From positions 1-52,113 of the forward strand of contig CALHPK010000018.1 in assembly GCA_938036315.1 (NCBI GenBank): 52,113 bases of DNA. Reading direction: 5' to 3'. The position numbers were made by a program, and so were the translations under genes. Each line of letters starts with the position of its first letter. Positions within the stretch are counted from its first letter, which is position 1. Source of the stretch: an uncultured bacterium. GTDB lineage: Bacteria; Calescibacteriota; Calescibacteriia; Calescibacteriales; Calescibacteriaceae. This document shows, piece by piece, positions 32,918 to 42,347 of this stretch. Below the pieces are notes generated by a model. It did no database searches and was not told the DNA's origin. It worked only from the letters and a program-made list of their open reading frames with translations.

Positions 32918-34363
32918 TTATCTTTTTGTCTCCTTATTTCTAAAGATTCTTAACTTTGCACCTTTATAATCTATTTCTTTTAGTAGTTCGAATTCTATAC
33001 TCTCTGGAGGTAGTGTTATAAGGTGTGGAATCCCTCTGATTGATGTGTGGTCAAGAGTGCTTATGATAATCAAAGATGCTTTTGATGAGTCAGTTATCCA
33101 TATGCCTTTTGCGTAAAAAGTTGCAAATGGGAAAGGTTCAAATATCAATATATTATCTCCTAAGTTGCTGTTGATCCACTCACCAGCGAGCTTGTATATT
33201 TTCCTTCTGTCATCTCTGTAAAATGGGTATGCGGCCTGAAAAGTACTCAATATGACGGAAATTACTACCAAGATCTTTACAAACTTTGAAATATAGTTGG
33301 ATTGGTTCGGTTGAGTATCGATAGCCTTAGCACAAATCAACAGAAAAATGGGAAGTACAGGAATAAACATATAGTCAGCTACTCCAACAATTAACATTAT
33401 TGGAATTATCCATAGTATTAAAACTTCTAAAAATTTGATGATATTTGTTCTGATGTTTTCCCAGCTTGAAATTATCTGCATAATTCCAATTCCAAAAATA
33501 ATAATTTGAGATGCTGATAAAATCTTAGGAATGATGTACTTATGGAAAAGGTGGATATTTGCAATGAAAGTTTGGAGATAGGTTAGTAAATTGCTTAATT
33601 CTCTTAATATGTAAGATGTTTTTTGCGTTTCGGAGATTTTGCTGATTTCCGGAAGTTTATATCCTATAAATTTTGATATTATAGAGGGTAGATTACCTTC
33701 TTGGTAAGATAAGATGTTATAAAAAATTGCCGGGATTAAAAATCCAGCTAAGAATAATGTCAAGCTCTTGATTCTCCTTGATATGGTGGCAACCGCTAAT
33801 ATAACCAGGATGTTTTCTGGTCTGACGATGTATCCATATCCTCCTATGATTCCGCCTAAGAAAGTTCCAATTACCCTCCGATCCCCTAAAATTACTGTTA
33901 GATAGAGAGCCAGCCAGAAAAAGAAAGTTTGTGTTGTGTATGGAAGTGTTGATACGCTGGCCCATGCAAAGAGTGGATTGGCCAATAAAAATATAACAGT
34001 ATAGGTGGACGTTTTTTCTCCAAAAAATTCTCTTATAAAAAAGAAGATTAAGATTGCAGTTCCAAGACCGAAGATTAGAGAGGTGATTCTGCCTGCGAGT
34101 TCTGTATCGATTCCTGTGGTAAGGATTAAGGATATTATCCATGAATATCCAGGAGAAAAAACAGGATTGGTAAAGCTTTCCCGCTTGTACGCAAGTTCAG
34201 CAATTCTAAGGTAGAAATATGAATCTGTTGATTCTATAGCATCTGTACCAAATTTTCTTACAAGAATTAAAAAGTAGAAGATGGAAAAACATATAAAAGA
34301 TACCACAAAAGATACTCGGTTAGCTTTATTATTCATCAACTCTTCCTTTATTTTATTGTTCAT
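32918..34363 (-). CDS. GT-C family (ArnT/PMT-like) membrane glycosyltransferase
   Basis: 481 residues. The N-terminal part carries the GT-C signature: 'RKFGTDAIESTDSYFYLRIA' with acidic residues in the first periplasmic loop, followed by 'NPVFSPGYSWIISLIL', which resembles the substrate-loop of dolichyl-phosphate-mannose-type protein and lipid A glycosyltransferases. About eleven hydrophobic helices, then a C-terminal soluble domain ('NSNLGDNILIFEPFPFATF'). It starts 2 nt after the gpsA stop codon and shares gpsA's GAGGAG as ribosome binding site, so translation is coupled. The donor is probably a polyprenyl-phosphate sugar; the acceptor is unknown. Confidence 0.8.
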   Translation of the reverse strand: MNNKIKEELMNNKANRVSFVVSFICFSIFYFLILVRKFGTDAIESTDSYFYLRIAELAYKRESFTNPVFSPGYSWIISLILTTGIDTELAGRITSLIFGLGTAILIFFFIREFFGEKTSTYTVIFLLANPLFAWASVSTLPYTTQTFFFWLALYLTVILGDRRVIGTFLGGIIGGYGYIVRPENILVILAVATISRRIKSLTLFLAGFLIPAIFYNILSYQEGNLPSIISKFIGYKLPEISKISETQKTSYILRELSNLLTYLQTFIANIHLFHKYIIPKILSASQIIIFGIGIMQIISSWENIRTNIIKFLEVLILWIIPIMLIVGVADYMFIPVLPIFLLICAKAIDTQPNQSNYISKFVKILVVISVILSTFQAAYPFYRDDRRKIYKLAGEWINSNLGDNILIFEPFPFATFYAKGIWITDSSKASLIIISTLDHTSIRGIPHLITLPPESIEFELLKEIDYKGAKLRIFRNKETKR

Positions 34364-34365
34364 CT

Positions 34366-35370
34366 TTAAAACTCCTCTTTTATCTCATACTGAAGTAGTT
34401 CCTTTACTGCAGATGGTATATCTAAGTTGAGATACAGTATTTTGTAGACTGCTTCAGCTATGTTCATTCTTATGCCGAGTTCTACTGCAGTATTGTAGAC
34501 TATTTTAGTTGTTGGATATCCTTCAACTACTTCTCCGATTTTGTCAAGAGCTTCGCTGGGAGGAATTCCTTGCGCAACAAGTTTTCCAAATCTTTTATTT
34601 CTAGATAGATATGACAGAGCAGTGGCGAATAGATCACCAATCCCTGCAAGGCCAAAGAAAGTTTCTGATTTTGCTCCGAATTTGTTTCCGAATCTTACCA
34701 TCTCACTTGCAGACCGGGATAGAAGAAAAGCAAGCGAATTTGTTTTGAAGTCAAGTGTCTCTAAGATTCCAGCTGCTATTGCATATACATTTTTTAAAGC
34801 TCCGGCTAGTTCTACACCAATTACATCATAGGAAAGGTAAATTCTGAAAAATGGGGAGTGTAAGGTACTGTACACTTTTTCTTGCACTTCTTTTAAATTT
34901 GAAGCAATAATTGCTCCAGATGGGTATCCTTCCAAGATCTCTCGAGCAAGGTTTGGACCTGAAAGAACTCCTATCTTCCTACAGCAAGTTTGTTCCTTTA
35001 TGATCTCCGTCATCCTTTTTCCTGTGTTAAGTTCGAGTCCTTTCGATGCACTCACTATAATGTGGTCTCCTTCAATAAATTTTGAACTTTTATTGATTAC
35101 ATCGCGAAAGGATTGAGTTGGTATGGCAACAAATATCAGCTTGCAATTTTGGAATATATTCTGGAGATTTTCAGTAGCTGTTATTTTAGAATGTATTGGG
35201 AATTCTCTGAATCTTTTTGGGTTCTCACCTTTTTCATTTATGCTATTTACAACTGCTGGATCTCTTGACCAGATCAGCACTTCTTTTCCATTTCTGCATA
35301 GAATATGAGCTAGAGTCCATCCAAAGCTTCCAGCCCCGAGAATCCCCACAGGTTTATCTGTTTTCCGCAT
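34366..35370 (-). CDS. gpsA: glycerol-3-phosphate dehydrogenase [NAD(P)+]
   Basis: Reduces dihydroxyacetone phosphate to sn-glycerol 3-phosphate for phospholipid synthesis. 'GILGAGSFGWTLAHILCRNG' is the nucleotide-binding loop, 'LIFVAIPTQSFRDVI' and 'IIVSASKGLELNTGKRM' the middle motifs, 'VELAGALKNVYAIAAGI' the catalytic lysine region, and 'FFGLAGIGDLFATA' with 'EVVEGYPTTKIV' the end motifs. 334 residues, complete. It is followed immediately by the GT-C-like gene (2-nt gap). Confidence 0.97.
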   Translation of the reverse strand: MRKTDKPVGILGAGSFGWTLAHILCRNGKEVLIWSRDPAVVNSINEKGENPKRFREFPIHSKITATENLQNIFQNCKLIFVAIPTQSFRDVINKSSKFIEGDHIIVSASKGLELNTGKRMTEIIKEQTCCRKIGVLSGPNLAREILEGYPSGAIIASNLKEVQEKVYSTLHSPFFRIYLSYDVIGVELAGALKNVYAIAAGILETLDFKTNSLAFLLSRSASEMVRFGNKFGAKSETFFGLAGIGDLFATALSYLSRNKRFGKLVAQGIPPSEALDKIGEVVEGYPTTKIVYNTAVELGIRMNIAEAVYKILYLNLDIPSAVKELLQYEIKEEF

Positions 35371-35473
35371 ATTTATATTTTACACATATCTACATTTTAC
35401 AATTTAGGGCATAATTTATCTCTTTCCGTTTACAATCTGTTTATCTGCAGACAGAATCTTTGCAGTTTTTGGG

Positions 35474-36661
35474 CTAATATTTCCTTTGTGCTGTATTTGA
35501 GCTCTTATCTTTGTTTTCCACCTTCTCTATGGTAAAGAAGATAACCGAAAAAGCGATAGTTTCGAATATACCTAAGATCAAGGGTAATTTGCCGACCCCG
35601 AAGCCTTTTGAGAGAATGCCAAATATTGTGGGACCAAGTAGGTTCCCAAATGAGAATGCCCAATCCATAAATCCTATCGTCCCTCCAACTCTGTTTTTCC
35701 GGATTGCTTCTCTGCTGAGTTCTGCCATAATAATGGGATAGATCAAAGATGACAAAACACCAGATAATACAAGTAGAGAAGAGAAAGCAATTGGACTTTT
35801 CAGAAAAGTAGAGATTCCGAGCGCTATGGATGATAATATTCCTAGCAGTGAACAAATTAAGAAGCTATTTTTCAGTCTATCTACAAATTTTGCGGATGCA
35901 TACTGGAAAGCAGAAGAGATTATAGCGTAGGAAGTAAGGATAGCCCCAGTGCTTATCTTTCTGAATTCCATTTCCTCAAGTATCAACGGCGAATATGCTA
36001 TTACAACTCCTCTTTGAACCATTACCAGAAACCATATGAAGAAGGAAACAAGAAAGATGTATGAGCTGAAGATGCTCTTTACCTCTTCACTTGCGGACAC
36101 TGCAGAACTCTTTTTGCTCGGTGGTTCTCTCATAAAGAGTATTACTTCCGACAGGGCTATAGCTCCCATCAATCCCATAAGGTAGAAGGCGAAGGATTCA
36201 CCGAAGAATTCAGAAAGCGCTGCTCCGATGATTGGTCCCAAGCCGAATCCTAGTAATAAAGAGCCTCCAAGTATTGCTGATATGAAGCCTTCTTTGCCAG
36301 CTTTGGCATAGTCTAATGCATATGCAAAGCTTATAGGTAGAACCATAGAAGAAGCAATCCCGTGGACTATTCTCACTCCGAACAATGTCCAGAAGTTATA
36401 AGTGTGAGGGTATAGTGAAGAAGTTATAGAATATATTATTAGGCCTAAGATTAGAATCTTTTTTCTTCCGATTCTATCCGATAGCATTGAAGCTGTGGGG
36501 ACTGCGAAAATTCTTGCCATAGCGAAGCCAGAGTAAATGATTCCTACTAAAGCTTCTCCGCCGATTTTTCTTGAGAAATCGGGAAGAAATGGAATGATAA
36601 ATCCTATTCCTAAAACTGACATGAAGATAACAGTGGCTGAGTATACTATGTGTTTGTTCAT
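35474..36661 (-). CDS. major facilitator superfamily transporter
   Basis: About 395 residues with twelve predicted helices. The MFS motif A is visible between helices 2 and 3: 'SMLSDRIGRKKILILGL', and helices 4-5 carry 'RIVHGIASSMVLPISFAYAL' and 'GFGLGPIIGAAL' (motif C-like, drug:H+ antiporter group). It is probably an efflux carrier; the substrate is unknown. I start at ATG 36661, 7 nt after the menA stop; the TTG at 36691 would overlap menA. The tight arrangement suggests co-transcription with menA, but a link between quinone synthesis and the carrier is not established. Confidence 0.9.
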   Translation of the reverse strand: MNKHIVYSATVIFMSVLGIGFIIPFLPDFSRKIGGEALVGIIYSGFAMARIFAVPTASMLSDRIGRKKILILGLIIYSITSSLYPHTYNFWTLFGVRIVHGIASSMVLPISFAYALDYAKAGKEGFISAILGGSLLLGFGLGPIIGAALSEFFGESFAFYLMGLMGAIALSEVILFMREPPSKKSSAVSASEEVKSIFSSYIFLVSFFIWFLVMVQRGVVIAYSPLILEEMEFRKISTGAILTSYAIISSAFQYASAKFVDRLKNSFLICSLLGILSSIALGISTFLKSPIAFSSLLVLSGVLSSLIYPIIMAELSREAIRKNRVGGTIGFMDWAFSFGNLLGPTIFGILSKGFGVGKLPLILGIFETIAFSVIFFTIEKVENKDKSSNTAQRKY

Positions 36662-36668
36662 GCTCAAT

Positions 36669-37661
36669 TTAGAAGAATATAGAGAGTGCAAGCCCGAGTG
36701 AGTATGTTAACCCAAAATCAAAATTAAGAATGAAAGCTCCTCCAACGTACCACATTGGCCAGAAATTTTTTGGATAAAACTCCGGCACACCGTCAAGAGA
36801 ATCAGGCTTTTGAAGGTCTAATCCTTGTATAGCTTTTATGGCCCTTGGTAGTGATATATACGTGATAAGTATCCCGTATTTCTTTATAGTTAAAAATATT
36901 AGAAAAACCAGAGCGTAGCTGATTGCTATAAGAATCTTTGAAACCTTTTTTGTGGATTGTTCTCCAAGAATAACTGGGAGTGTTCTGACTCCCTTTGCGG
37001 AATCTTCCTTTATTTTATCAAGATGTTTACCGAACAGCACTAAGGAGGCAGTTATACCATAGGGGATTGATACTAAAATAACTATAGGATCTATGAAACC
37101 TGTTATCGCATAAAATCCTCCACATATCATAATGGGTCCCCATACTAAAAAGACGGTAGGCTCTCCAAGACCTTTATGCTTCAGGTAAAATGGTGGTCCT
37201 GAGTATGAGAATATAAAAAGAAATCCTATCAGAGCAAGGATTATTATTGTTAGTCCACGGTAGTATGTCAGATATATTCCGCACAGAAGTGCGCCCCCGG
37301 CAAGTAAGAATCCCAGAGCTAAAGCTTTTCTCTCTCCAAATGAATAAACAGCATGGGTGCTATAGATATTTCTGAAGTATTCTGGTGAATCGATCCCTTT
37401 TTTGTAATCCCATATATCATTAAATACATTACTCGATGCATGAGCAAGAATAAGACCCATTGCATTTGCTAAAAATAGATCTAGATTGAACGCGTTAAAG
37501 TAAGCAGATAATATTCCTGAAATTGCTGTTGAGAAAAAAGTTATTGGTAGAGCTACTACTCTGGCGACACCAATGAGCTTGCTTTTCTGGAAACCAGCTG
37601 TTAACTTTAGGAAGCTACTCCATATCTTTATCTCCAATCTATCAAATTCTGTTAATTTCAT
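36669..37661 (-). CDS. menA: UbiA-family prenyltransferase, MenA-like
   Basis: Polyprenyl transferase of the 1,4-dihydroxy-2-naphthoate octaprenyltransferase (MenA) branch, making demethylmenaquinone in the membrane. 330 residues with about nine helices. First aspartate motif intact: 'ASSNVFNDIWDYKKGIDSPE' (N-D-x-x-D-x-x-x-G-x-D, MenA style); second: 'HLDKIKEDSAKGVRTLPVIL' (D-x-x-x-D-x-x-x-G-x-R-T-x-P-V). Other mena-type genes (menB, menF or the futalosine set) are not in the window. It implies menaquinone-based respiration. The alternative is another UbiA substrate class, but the motif details favour MenA. Confidence 0.85.
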   Translation of the reverse strand: MKLTEFDRLEIKIWSSFLKLTAGFQKSKLIGVARVVALPITFFSTAISGILSAYFNAFNLDLFLANAMGLILAHASSNVFNDIWDYKKGIDSPEYFRNIYSTHAVYSFGERKALALGFLLAGGALLCGIYLTYYRGLTIIILALIGFLFIFSYSGPPFYLKHKGLGEPTVFLVWGPIMICGGFYAITGFIDPIVILVSIPYGITASLVLFGKHLDKIKEDSAKGVRTLPVILGEQSTKKVSKILIAISYALVFLIFLTIKKYGILITYISLPRAIKAIQGLDLQKPDSLDGVPEFYPKNFWPMWYVGGAFILNFDFGLTYSLGLALSIFF

Positions 37662-37784
37662 GATTGTATAAATATAATGTGGAATGGAAAGTATAAATAT
37701 ACTGAAGAAATATTTGGGATTATCCGATACAGTCTTTTAGTTTTATATGATTAAAGAAAAGAAAGGTTGATTGCATTTTGGGGG

Positions 37785-37812
37785 TTGTAATTGATGATTG
37801 ATAAATTATAAT
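37785..37812 (+). promoter_or_regulatory. sigma-70-type promoter of cheY
   Basis: TTGTAA (37785-37790), a 16-bp spacer and TATAAT (37807-37812). The ATG of the cheY gene is at 37829, preceded by GAAGGGTG, so the leader would be about 10 nt. Confidence 0.6.
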
Positions 37813-37828
37813 TGAAGGGTGAAAAGAT

Positions 37829-38215
37829 ATGCCTTTACCACCAAAAGATATAAAGATACTCGTGGTAGATGACCTCCCGATGATAAGAAATATAGTTAAG
37901 GATATTCTGGCAAAGTTAGGATATATCAATGTCAAGGATGCAGAGAATGGTATGCAAGCTTTGGAGAAAGCTAAACTTGAAAAATTTGATCTGATCCTTC
38001 TTGATTGGAATATGCCAGTTATGCAAGGAATAGATGTCCTGCGGGAGTTGAGAAAAACCGAGGTATACAAAAATACACCAATAATTATGATAACTGCGGA
38101 AGCAGAAAAAGAAAAGGTAATAGCTGCAATAAAGGAAGGTGTTACAGACTACATAGTTAAACCTTTCAAACCATCCACACTAAAGGAAAAATTAGAGTCT
38201 GTATGGAAGGAGTAA
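37829..38215 (+). CDS. cheY: CheY-type single-domain response regulator
   Basis: 128 residues, a receiver domain only. All signature residues are present: acidic pair D14-D15 ('LVVDDLPMIR'), phosphoacceptor D59 ('ILLDWNMPVMQG'), switch T89 ('IIMITAEAEKEKV') and K111 ('DYIVKPFKPSTL'), matching CheY of chemotaxis. Transcribed alone from its own promoter; cheB is 25 kb away and cheA is not in the window. It is probably phosphorylated by CheA and acts on the flagellar switch, but a CheY-like regulator of type IV pilus motility cannot be excluded. Confidence 0.95.
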   Translation: MPLPPKDIKILVVDDLPMIRNIVKDILAKLGYINVKDAENGMQALEKAKLEKFDLILLDWNMPVMQGIDVLRELRKTEVYKNTPIIMITAEAEKEKVIAAIKEGVTDYIVKPFKPSTLKEKLESVWKE

Positions 38216-38247
38216 TGTTGTCCCTCCAGGTCAGTCGGTTAAATCAG

Positions 38248-38856
38248 TCAGGGAGACTTGATTGTAGAAATAAGTCCACTTATGATATACTCAATCGCTA
38301 TGGCTGCGATAAATACTCCTGTTAGTCTTGATATTACCACGGAGCCAGTTTTTCCAAGAAATTTATCGATCTGGTGAATATAGGTCAGAATCAGAAAATT
38401 CACAGAAGATACAACAAGTATACTGAGCATTGTGATGAAGATTCCAGCTTCTTTCTGAAAGATTATAACTGTTGTTATTGCACCAGGACCGGCCAGTAGT
38501 GGGAATGCAATTGGGACAACACTTGCACTTTCTGGGTCCAAAGATTTCTCCTCCCATTCTCCTTTGAGCAGTATGCTCATTGATATCACAAAAAGCAAAA
38601 TTCCACCAGCTATTTTTAAGCTGTTCAGACCTATCCCGAATATTCTCAGTATGAGTTCTCCGAGGAGTCCAAAAATGATGAGTAAAAATAAAGAGGCGAA
38701 AAGAGCTTTTCTTAAAATCACCATTCTTTTTTCATGCGTAAGGTTACGTGTCAGAGATAAGAATATGGGAATATTTCCTGGGGTGTCTATTACTATGAAC
38801 AGTGCAATTGATGCTTTCAGTAAAGGGTAGAAAAACTTTGCTAAAAGGAGTTCCAT
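38248..38856 (-). CDS. MarC family integral membrane protein
   Basis: About 203 residues, six transmembrane helices. 'KASIALFIVIDTPGNIPIFL' matches the MarC/UPF0056 N-terminal signature (nPxGnxPxFL), and 'AFPLLAGPGAITTVIIF' its second conserved segment. The physiological role of this family is not settled. I take the ATG at 38856; a TTG at 38904 inside the sufB stop region (with GGAAGG upstream) would add 16 residues and overlap sufB by 8 bp. It is coupled to sufB in either case. Confidence 0.88.
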   Translation of the reverse strand: MELLLAKFFYPLLKASIALFIVIDTPGNIPIFLSLTRNLTHEKRMVILRKALFASLFLLIIFGLLGELILRIFGIGLNSLKIAGGILLFVISMSILLKGEWEEKSLDPESASVVPIAFPLLAGPGAITTVIIFQKEAGIFITMLSILVVSSVNFLILTYIHQIDKFLGKTGSVVISRLTGVFIAAIAIEYIISGLISTIKSP

Positions 38857-38896
38857 TGTGGTTGCGGAAGCTACTCCATACGGACTGGCAATTGAA

Positions 38897-40300
38897 TTAT
38901 CCAACAGCGCCTTCCATCTCGAGTTCTATCAGCCTGTTCATCTCAATTGCGTACTCCATAGGTAAGGTTCTGACGAAAGGTTCCATAAAGCCCCTAACTA
39001 TCAGACCCAAAGCTTCAGATTCTTTCAGACCTCTTGACATAAGGTAGAATATTATTTCTTCTGAAATCCTTCCGACTGATGCTTCATGGGAAACAGTGGT
39101 GTCAATTTCTGAAATTTCAATGTGCGGTATGGTGTCTGATTGAGATTGTTCATCAAGTATGAGAGCATCGCACGAGACGGATACCGATGAGCCTTTAGCA
39201 CCTTCAATAACCTTTACAAGTCCTCTGTAAGTTGTAGTTCCTCCGAATTTTGAGACCGATTTTGATGTTATTCTTGATGATGTGTACGGGGCTGAGTGTA
39301 TAACTTTTGCTCCAGCATCTTGAATTTGATTTCTGCCAGCATATGCTACAGATATTATTTCACCTCTTGCACCTTTCCCCGTAAGGTATATACAAGGGTA
39401 TTTCATCGTCACCTTGCTTCCGATATTTCCATCGATCCATATAACCTCCGCTTCTTCATACGCTACTGCTCTTTTTGTAACAAGATTGTATACATTTTTT
39501 GACCAGTTCTGAATAGTTATATACTGGACTCGTGATCCTGGTAGAGCTACGATTTCGACCACAGCAGAATGTAGTGAATTTGATGAGTATATGGGCGCGG
39601 AACATCCCTCAATATATGTTACAGAAGATCCTTCATCGGCTATTATTAGGGTTCTTTCAAACTGTCCCATATTTTGGGAATTTATTCTGAAATATGCCTG
39701 TAGTGGAAGATCGACCTTCACCCCTGGCGGAACGTAGATAAAAGATCCGCCGGACCATACCGCTGAGTTTAGAGCTGCAAATTTATTGTCAGTTGGCGGT
39801 ATGACCTTACCGAAATATCTTCTTACTAGATCAGGAAATTCTTTTACCGCAGTATCAGTATCAACAAAGATTACTCCCTTTTTTTGTAGATCTTCTCTTA
39901 TTCTATGGTAGACCACTTCTGATTCGTACATTGCGCCAGCACCTGCTAGGAATCTTCTTTCAGCTTCTGGAATCCCAAGCTTCTCAAAAGTTTCCTTTAT
40001 GTAATCTGGAACCTCATCCCAGCTGTGTCCCTTTGAGTCGGTTGGTTTCACGTAGTAATAATACTCGTCAAAATTTATCTCATGAAGTGGTGGTCCCCAT
40101 GTTGGCATATTTTTTTTCTTGAAAATTTCATAGGATTTGAGCCGGAATTCCGTCATCCATGCTGGTTCACCTTTTATAAATGACATCTGTTTTATTACTT
40201 TTTCGCTTAGCCCTTTTTCTGTCTTGAAATCGTAAATCTCAGGCATTTTGAAGTCGTACTTTGAGTAATCAAAATCAATTTGGCTTTTTACAGTTTCCAT
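38897..40300 (-). CDS. sufB: Fe-S cluster assembly protein SufB
   Basis: 467-residue SufB scaffold of the SUF iron-sulfur assembly system. The core is clear: 'GTTTYRGLVKVIEGAKGSSV', 'SCDALILDEQSQSDTIPHIE', 'TVSHEASVGRISEEIIFYLM' with the catalytic-helix histidine and glutamate, and 'YIEGCSAPIY' in the beta-helix. A strong AAGGAGG (40307-40313 on the complement) precedes the ATG. It is not followed by sufC or sufD but by marC, so the usual sufBCD order is broken. Confidence 0.97.
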   Translation of the reverse strand: METVKSQIDFDYSKYDFKMPEIYDFKTEKGLSEKVIKQMSFIKGEPAWMTEFRLKSYEIFKKKNMPTWGPPLHEINFDEYYYYVKPTDSKGHSWDEVPDYIKETFEKLGIPEAERRFLAGAGAMYESEVVYHRIREDLQKKGVIFVDTDTAVKEFPDLVRRYFGKVIPPTDNKFAALNSAVWSGGSFIYVPPGVKVDLPLQAYFRINSQNMGQFERTLIIADEGSSVTYIEGCSAPIYSSNSLHSAVVEIVALPGSRVQYITIQNWSKNVYNLVTKRAVAYEEAEVIWIDGNIGSKVTMKYPCIYLTGKGARGEIISVAYAGRNQIQDAGAKVIHSAPYTSSRITSKSVSKFGGTTTYRGLVKVIEGAKGSSVSVSCDALILDEQSQSDTIPHIEISEIDTTVSHEASVGRISEEIIFYLMSRGLKESEALGLIVRGFMEPFVRTLPMEYAIEMNRLIELEMEGAVG

Positions 40301-40405
40301 AACGTACCTCCTTTTTGAATTCTTTATAAATTAGTCATTTTTAGAAGAAATATCACTTTTGCTGCTGAAATTTTCATTTGTGTGGGATTGATCAAAATCT
40401 TATGT

Positions 40406-41416
40406 ATGGATATTGTCCAGAAAAGGGTTTTATCTGGTATGCGTCCAACAGGTCCGCTTCATATAGGGCATACTAAGGGGGTACTTGAGATATGGAGGGG
40501 GCTTCAGGATGAAGGCTGGAGATGTTTTTTCCTTGTTGCAGATATTCATGCCCTTACAACAGAATGGGAAAATGCTTCTAAGATAGTAGAAAATTCTATT
40601 GAAGTCGTTATAGATTGGTTAGCTTGTGGGATTTCTCCTGAGAAGTCGGTAATATTTCTCCAGTCAGATGTTCCAGAGCATGCTGAGCTTTTTACGTACC
40701 TTGGAGTGCTTACTCCGATTGGTTTGCTTGAGAGAAATCCTACATATAAGGAAGTTTTGCAGGAAGTGAAGGATTCGGAAAAGCTTATGAATCTTGGGTT
40801 TTTCAGCTATCCTGTTTTGCAGGCTGCTGATATTTTGCTTTACAAGGCAAGCAGGGTTCCAGTTGGTAAAGATCAAGTTCCACACATTGAGATAACGCGA
40901 GATATTGCCGAGAAATTCAACAGGGTTTTTGGGGAGGTTTTCCCGCTTCCTGAAGCTATGCTTGCAGAAACTCCAAAGATTCTCGGCATAGATGGGAGAA
41001 AGATGTCAAAATCCTACAATAATGCCATTTTCATCGGCGAGGATATCGGACAGATCAGAGAGAAGATAATGATCTATATGACAGATACTCAGAGGAAGAC
41101 AAGGAAGGATCCAGGGGAGCCGGAGCGCTGTCCTTTGTATACTTTACATAAAGTTTTTACCACTCCTCCGGAGCGAGCCGAGATAGAAAATGGCTGTAGA
41201 AATGCAACTATAGGTTGCGTTGATTGTAAGAAAATTCTCCTGAAGAATATGATCCCTGAATTGGAGTCCCTGCAGACCAAAAGAAAAAGTATGGGTAGAG
41301 ACTTTGCTATTGATGTGCTAAAGGATGGAGCTAAAAGAGCAAAAGAGTTTGCACAAAATACTATGAATGAGGTTAGAGAGGTGATTTTCCGAAAGAAAGG
41401 GACCAAACTCTTATAA
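40406..41416 (+). CDS. trpS: tryptophanyl-tRNA synthetase
   Basis: Class I aminoacyl-tRNA synthetase. 'SGMRPTGPLHIGHTKGVLEI' contains the HIGH motif, 'PVGKDQVPHIEITRDIAEKF' the tryptophan/ATP-site segment, and 'GRKMSKSYNNAIF' the KMSKS loop. About 336 residues from the ATG at 40406; the GTG at 40382 adds 8 residues without a ribosome binding site. Divergent from sufB; about 46 bp before tatC in the same direction. Confidence 0.96.
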   Translation: MDIVQKRVLSGMRPTGPLHIGHTKGVLEIWRGLQDEGWRCFFLVADIHALTTEWENASKIVENSIEVVIDWLACGISPEKSVIFLQSDVPEHAELFTYLGVLTPIGLLERNPTYKEVLQEVKDSEKLMNLGFFSYPVLQAADILLYKASRVPVGKDQVPHIEITRDIAEKFNRVFGEVFPLPEAMLAETPKILGIDGRKMSKSYNNAIFIGEDIGQIREKIMIYMTDTQRKTRKDPGEPERCPLYTLHKVFTTPPERAEIENGCRNATIGCVDCKKILLKNMIPELESLQTKRKSMGRDFAIDVLKDGAKRAKEFAQNTMNEVREVIFRKKGTKLL

Positions 41417-41462
41417 ATACAAAAGGGTGATGTTATAGAAATATAGGAGGAAGTCGATTAGT

Positions 41463-42281
41463 ATGGCACAGGAAAGAAAAATTGAGGATGTGATGGAAAA
41501 AGATGAAGGTAAAAGTGCTGGAGGTGAAGGGGAGAGAAAAGATGGTAAAAACGCTGAGCAGGAAGTCAGCGAAGAAGTCGAGATTACAGGTCAAACTATT
41601 ATTGAGCATCTTGAAGAATTGCGTGCTAAGTTAATTCCACCTATTTTGATTTTTATTATAGTTACTTTGATAGGAATTCCTTTTTCCAAATTTATTTTAG
41701 GGATGTTTCTTTATCCTTTCAGGGATATTGTTTCAAATTTTATATTCATAAAGCCTTTTGAGTCGTTTTGGATACATATTAAAGTGGTGATTTATTTTGC
41801 TGTTTTGATATCTGCACCTATTTTTTTATGGCAGATTTGGAGGTTCGTTTCACCGGCGCTTTATCCTAATGAAAGAAAGTTGGCAAGGATAGTAGTTATC
41901 GGGGTCTTGATACTCTTTACCGGTGGAGCTATATTTGGGTATTTTGTCGTTCTGCCGGTATCGCTTAATTTTTTAATAAGGAATTTTTCAACTGATAAGA
42001 TTCAGGCTTATCTCAGTATAGCTGAGTTTATTTCTTTTGCGATAAAGTTTGCAGTTGGGTTTGGAATAGCCTTTCAGACTCCGATAGTGGTTATTGTTCT
42101 TGTAAAACTCGGGGTTATTGAGAAAAAATCTCTTTCGAAGTTCAGACCATACGTTATAGTTTTGGCTTTTGTTGGAGCGGCTATAATAACGCCTGGTCCG
42201 GATGCATTGAGTCAGATAATTTTGGCTATACCCCTTATAGTTTTATGGGAATTAGGCGTTTTGATATCTAAGCTTATTTAG
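41463..42281 (+). CDS. tatC: Sec-independent protein translocase TatC
   Basis: Core subunit of the twin-arginine translocase, which exports folded, often cofactor-containing proteins. Six transmembrane helices from about residue 55, with 'IIEHLEELRAKLIPPIL' (the conserved signal-peptide binding site near the N-terminus), 'FVSPALYPNERKLARIVVIG', 'FAVGFGIAFQTPIVVIVLVK' and 'FVGAAIITPGPDALSQIILA'. A 40-residue acidic, Lys/Glu-rich N-terminal extension is unusual. AGGAGG lies upstream of the ATG. No tatA is beside it. Confidence 0.96.
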   Translation: MAQERKIEDVMEKDEGKSAGGEGERKDGKNAEQEVSEEVEITGQTIIEHLEELRAKLIPPILIFIIVTLIGIPFSKFILGMFLYPFRDIVSNFIFIKPFESFWIHIKVVIYFAVLISAPIFLWQIWRFVSPALYPNERKLARIVVIGVLILFTGGAIFGYFVVLPVSLNFLIRNFSTDKIQAYLSIAEFISFAIKFAVGFGIAFQTPIVVIVLVKLGVIEKKSLSKFRPYVIVLAFVGAAIITPGPDALSQIILAIPLIVLWELGVLISKLI

Positions 42282-42328
42282 TTCAGGATACTTTCAGGTT
42301 ATATTTTCTTATTTTTCAAAATTTTAGA

Positions 42329-42347
42329 TTCCTCAGATTTTGAGGAA
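42329..42347. terminator. possible hairpin between convergent tatC and hisH
   Basis: TTCCTCA (42329-42335), loop GATTT, TGAGGAA (42341-42347): a perfect 7-bp stem that overlaps the hisH stop codon. There is no clean T-run directly after it on either strand, so it may be a weak bidirectional terminator. Confidence 0.35.
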
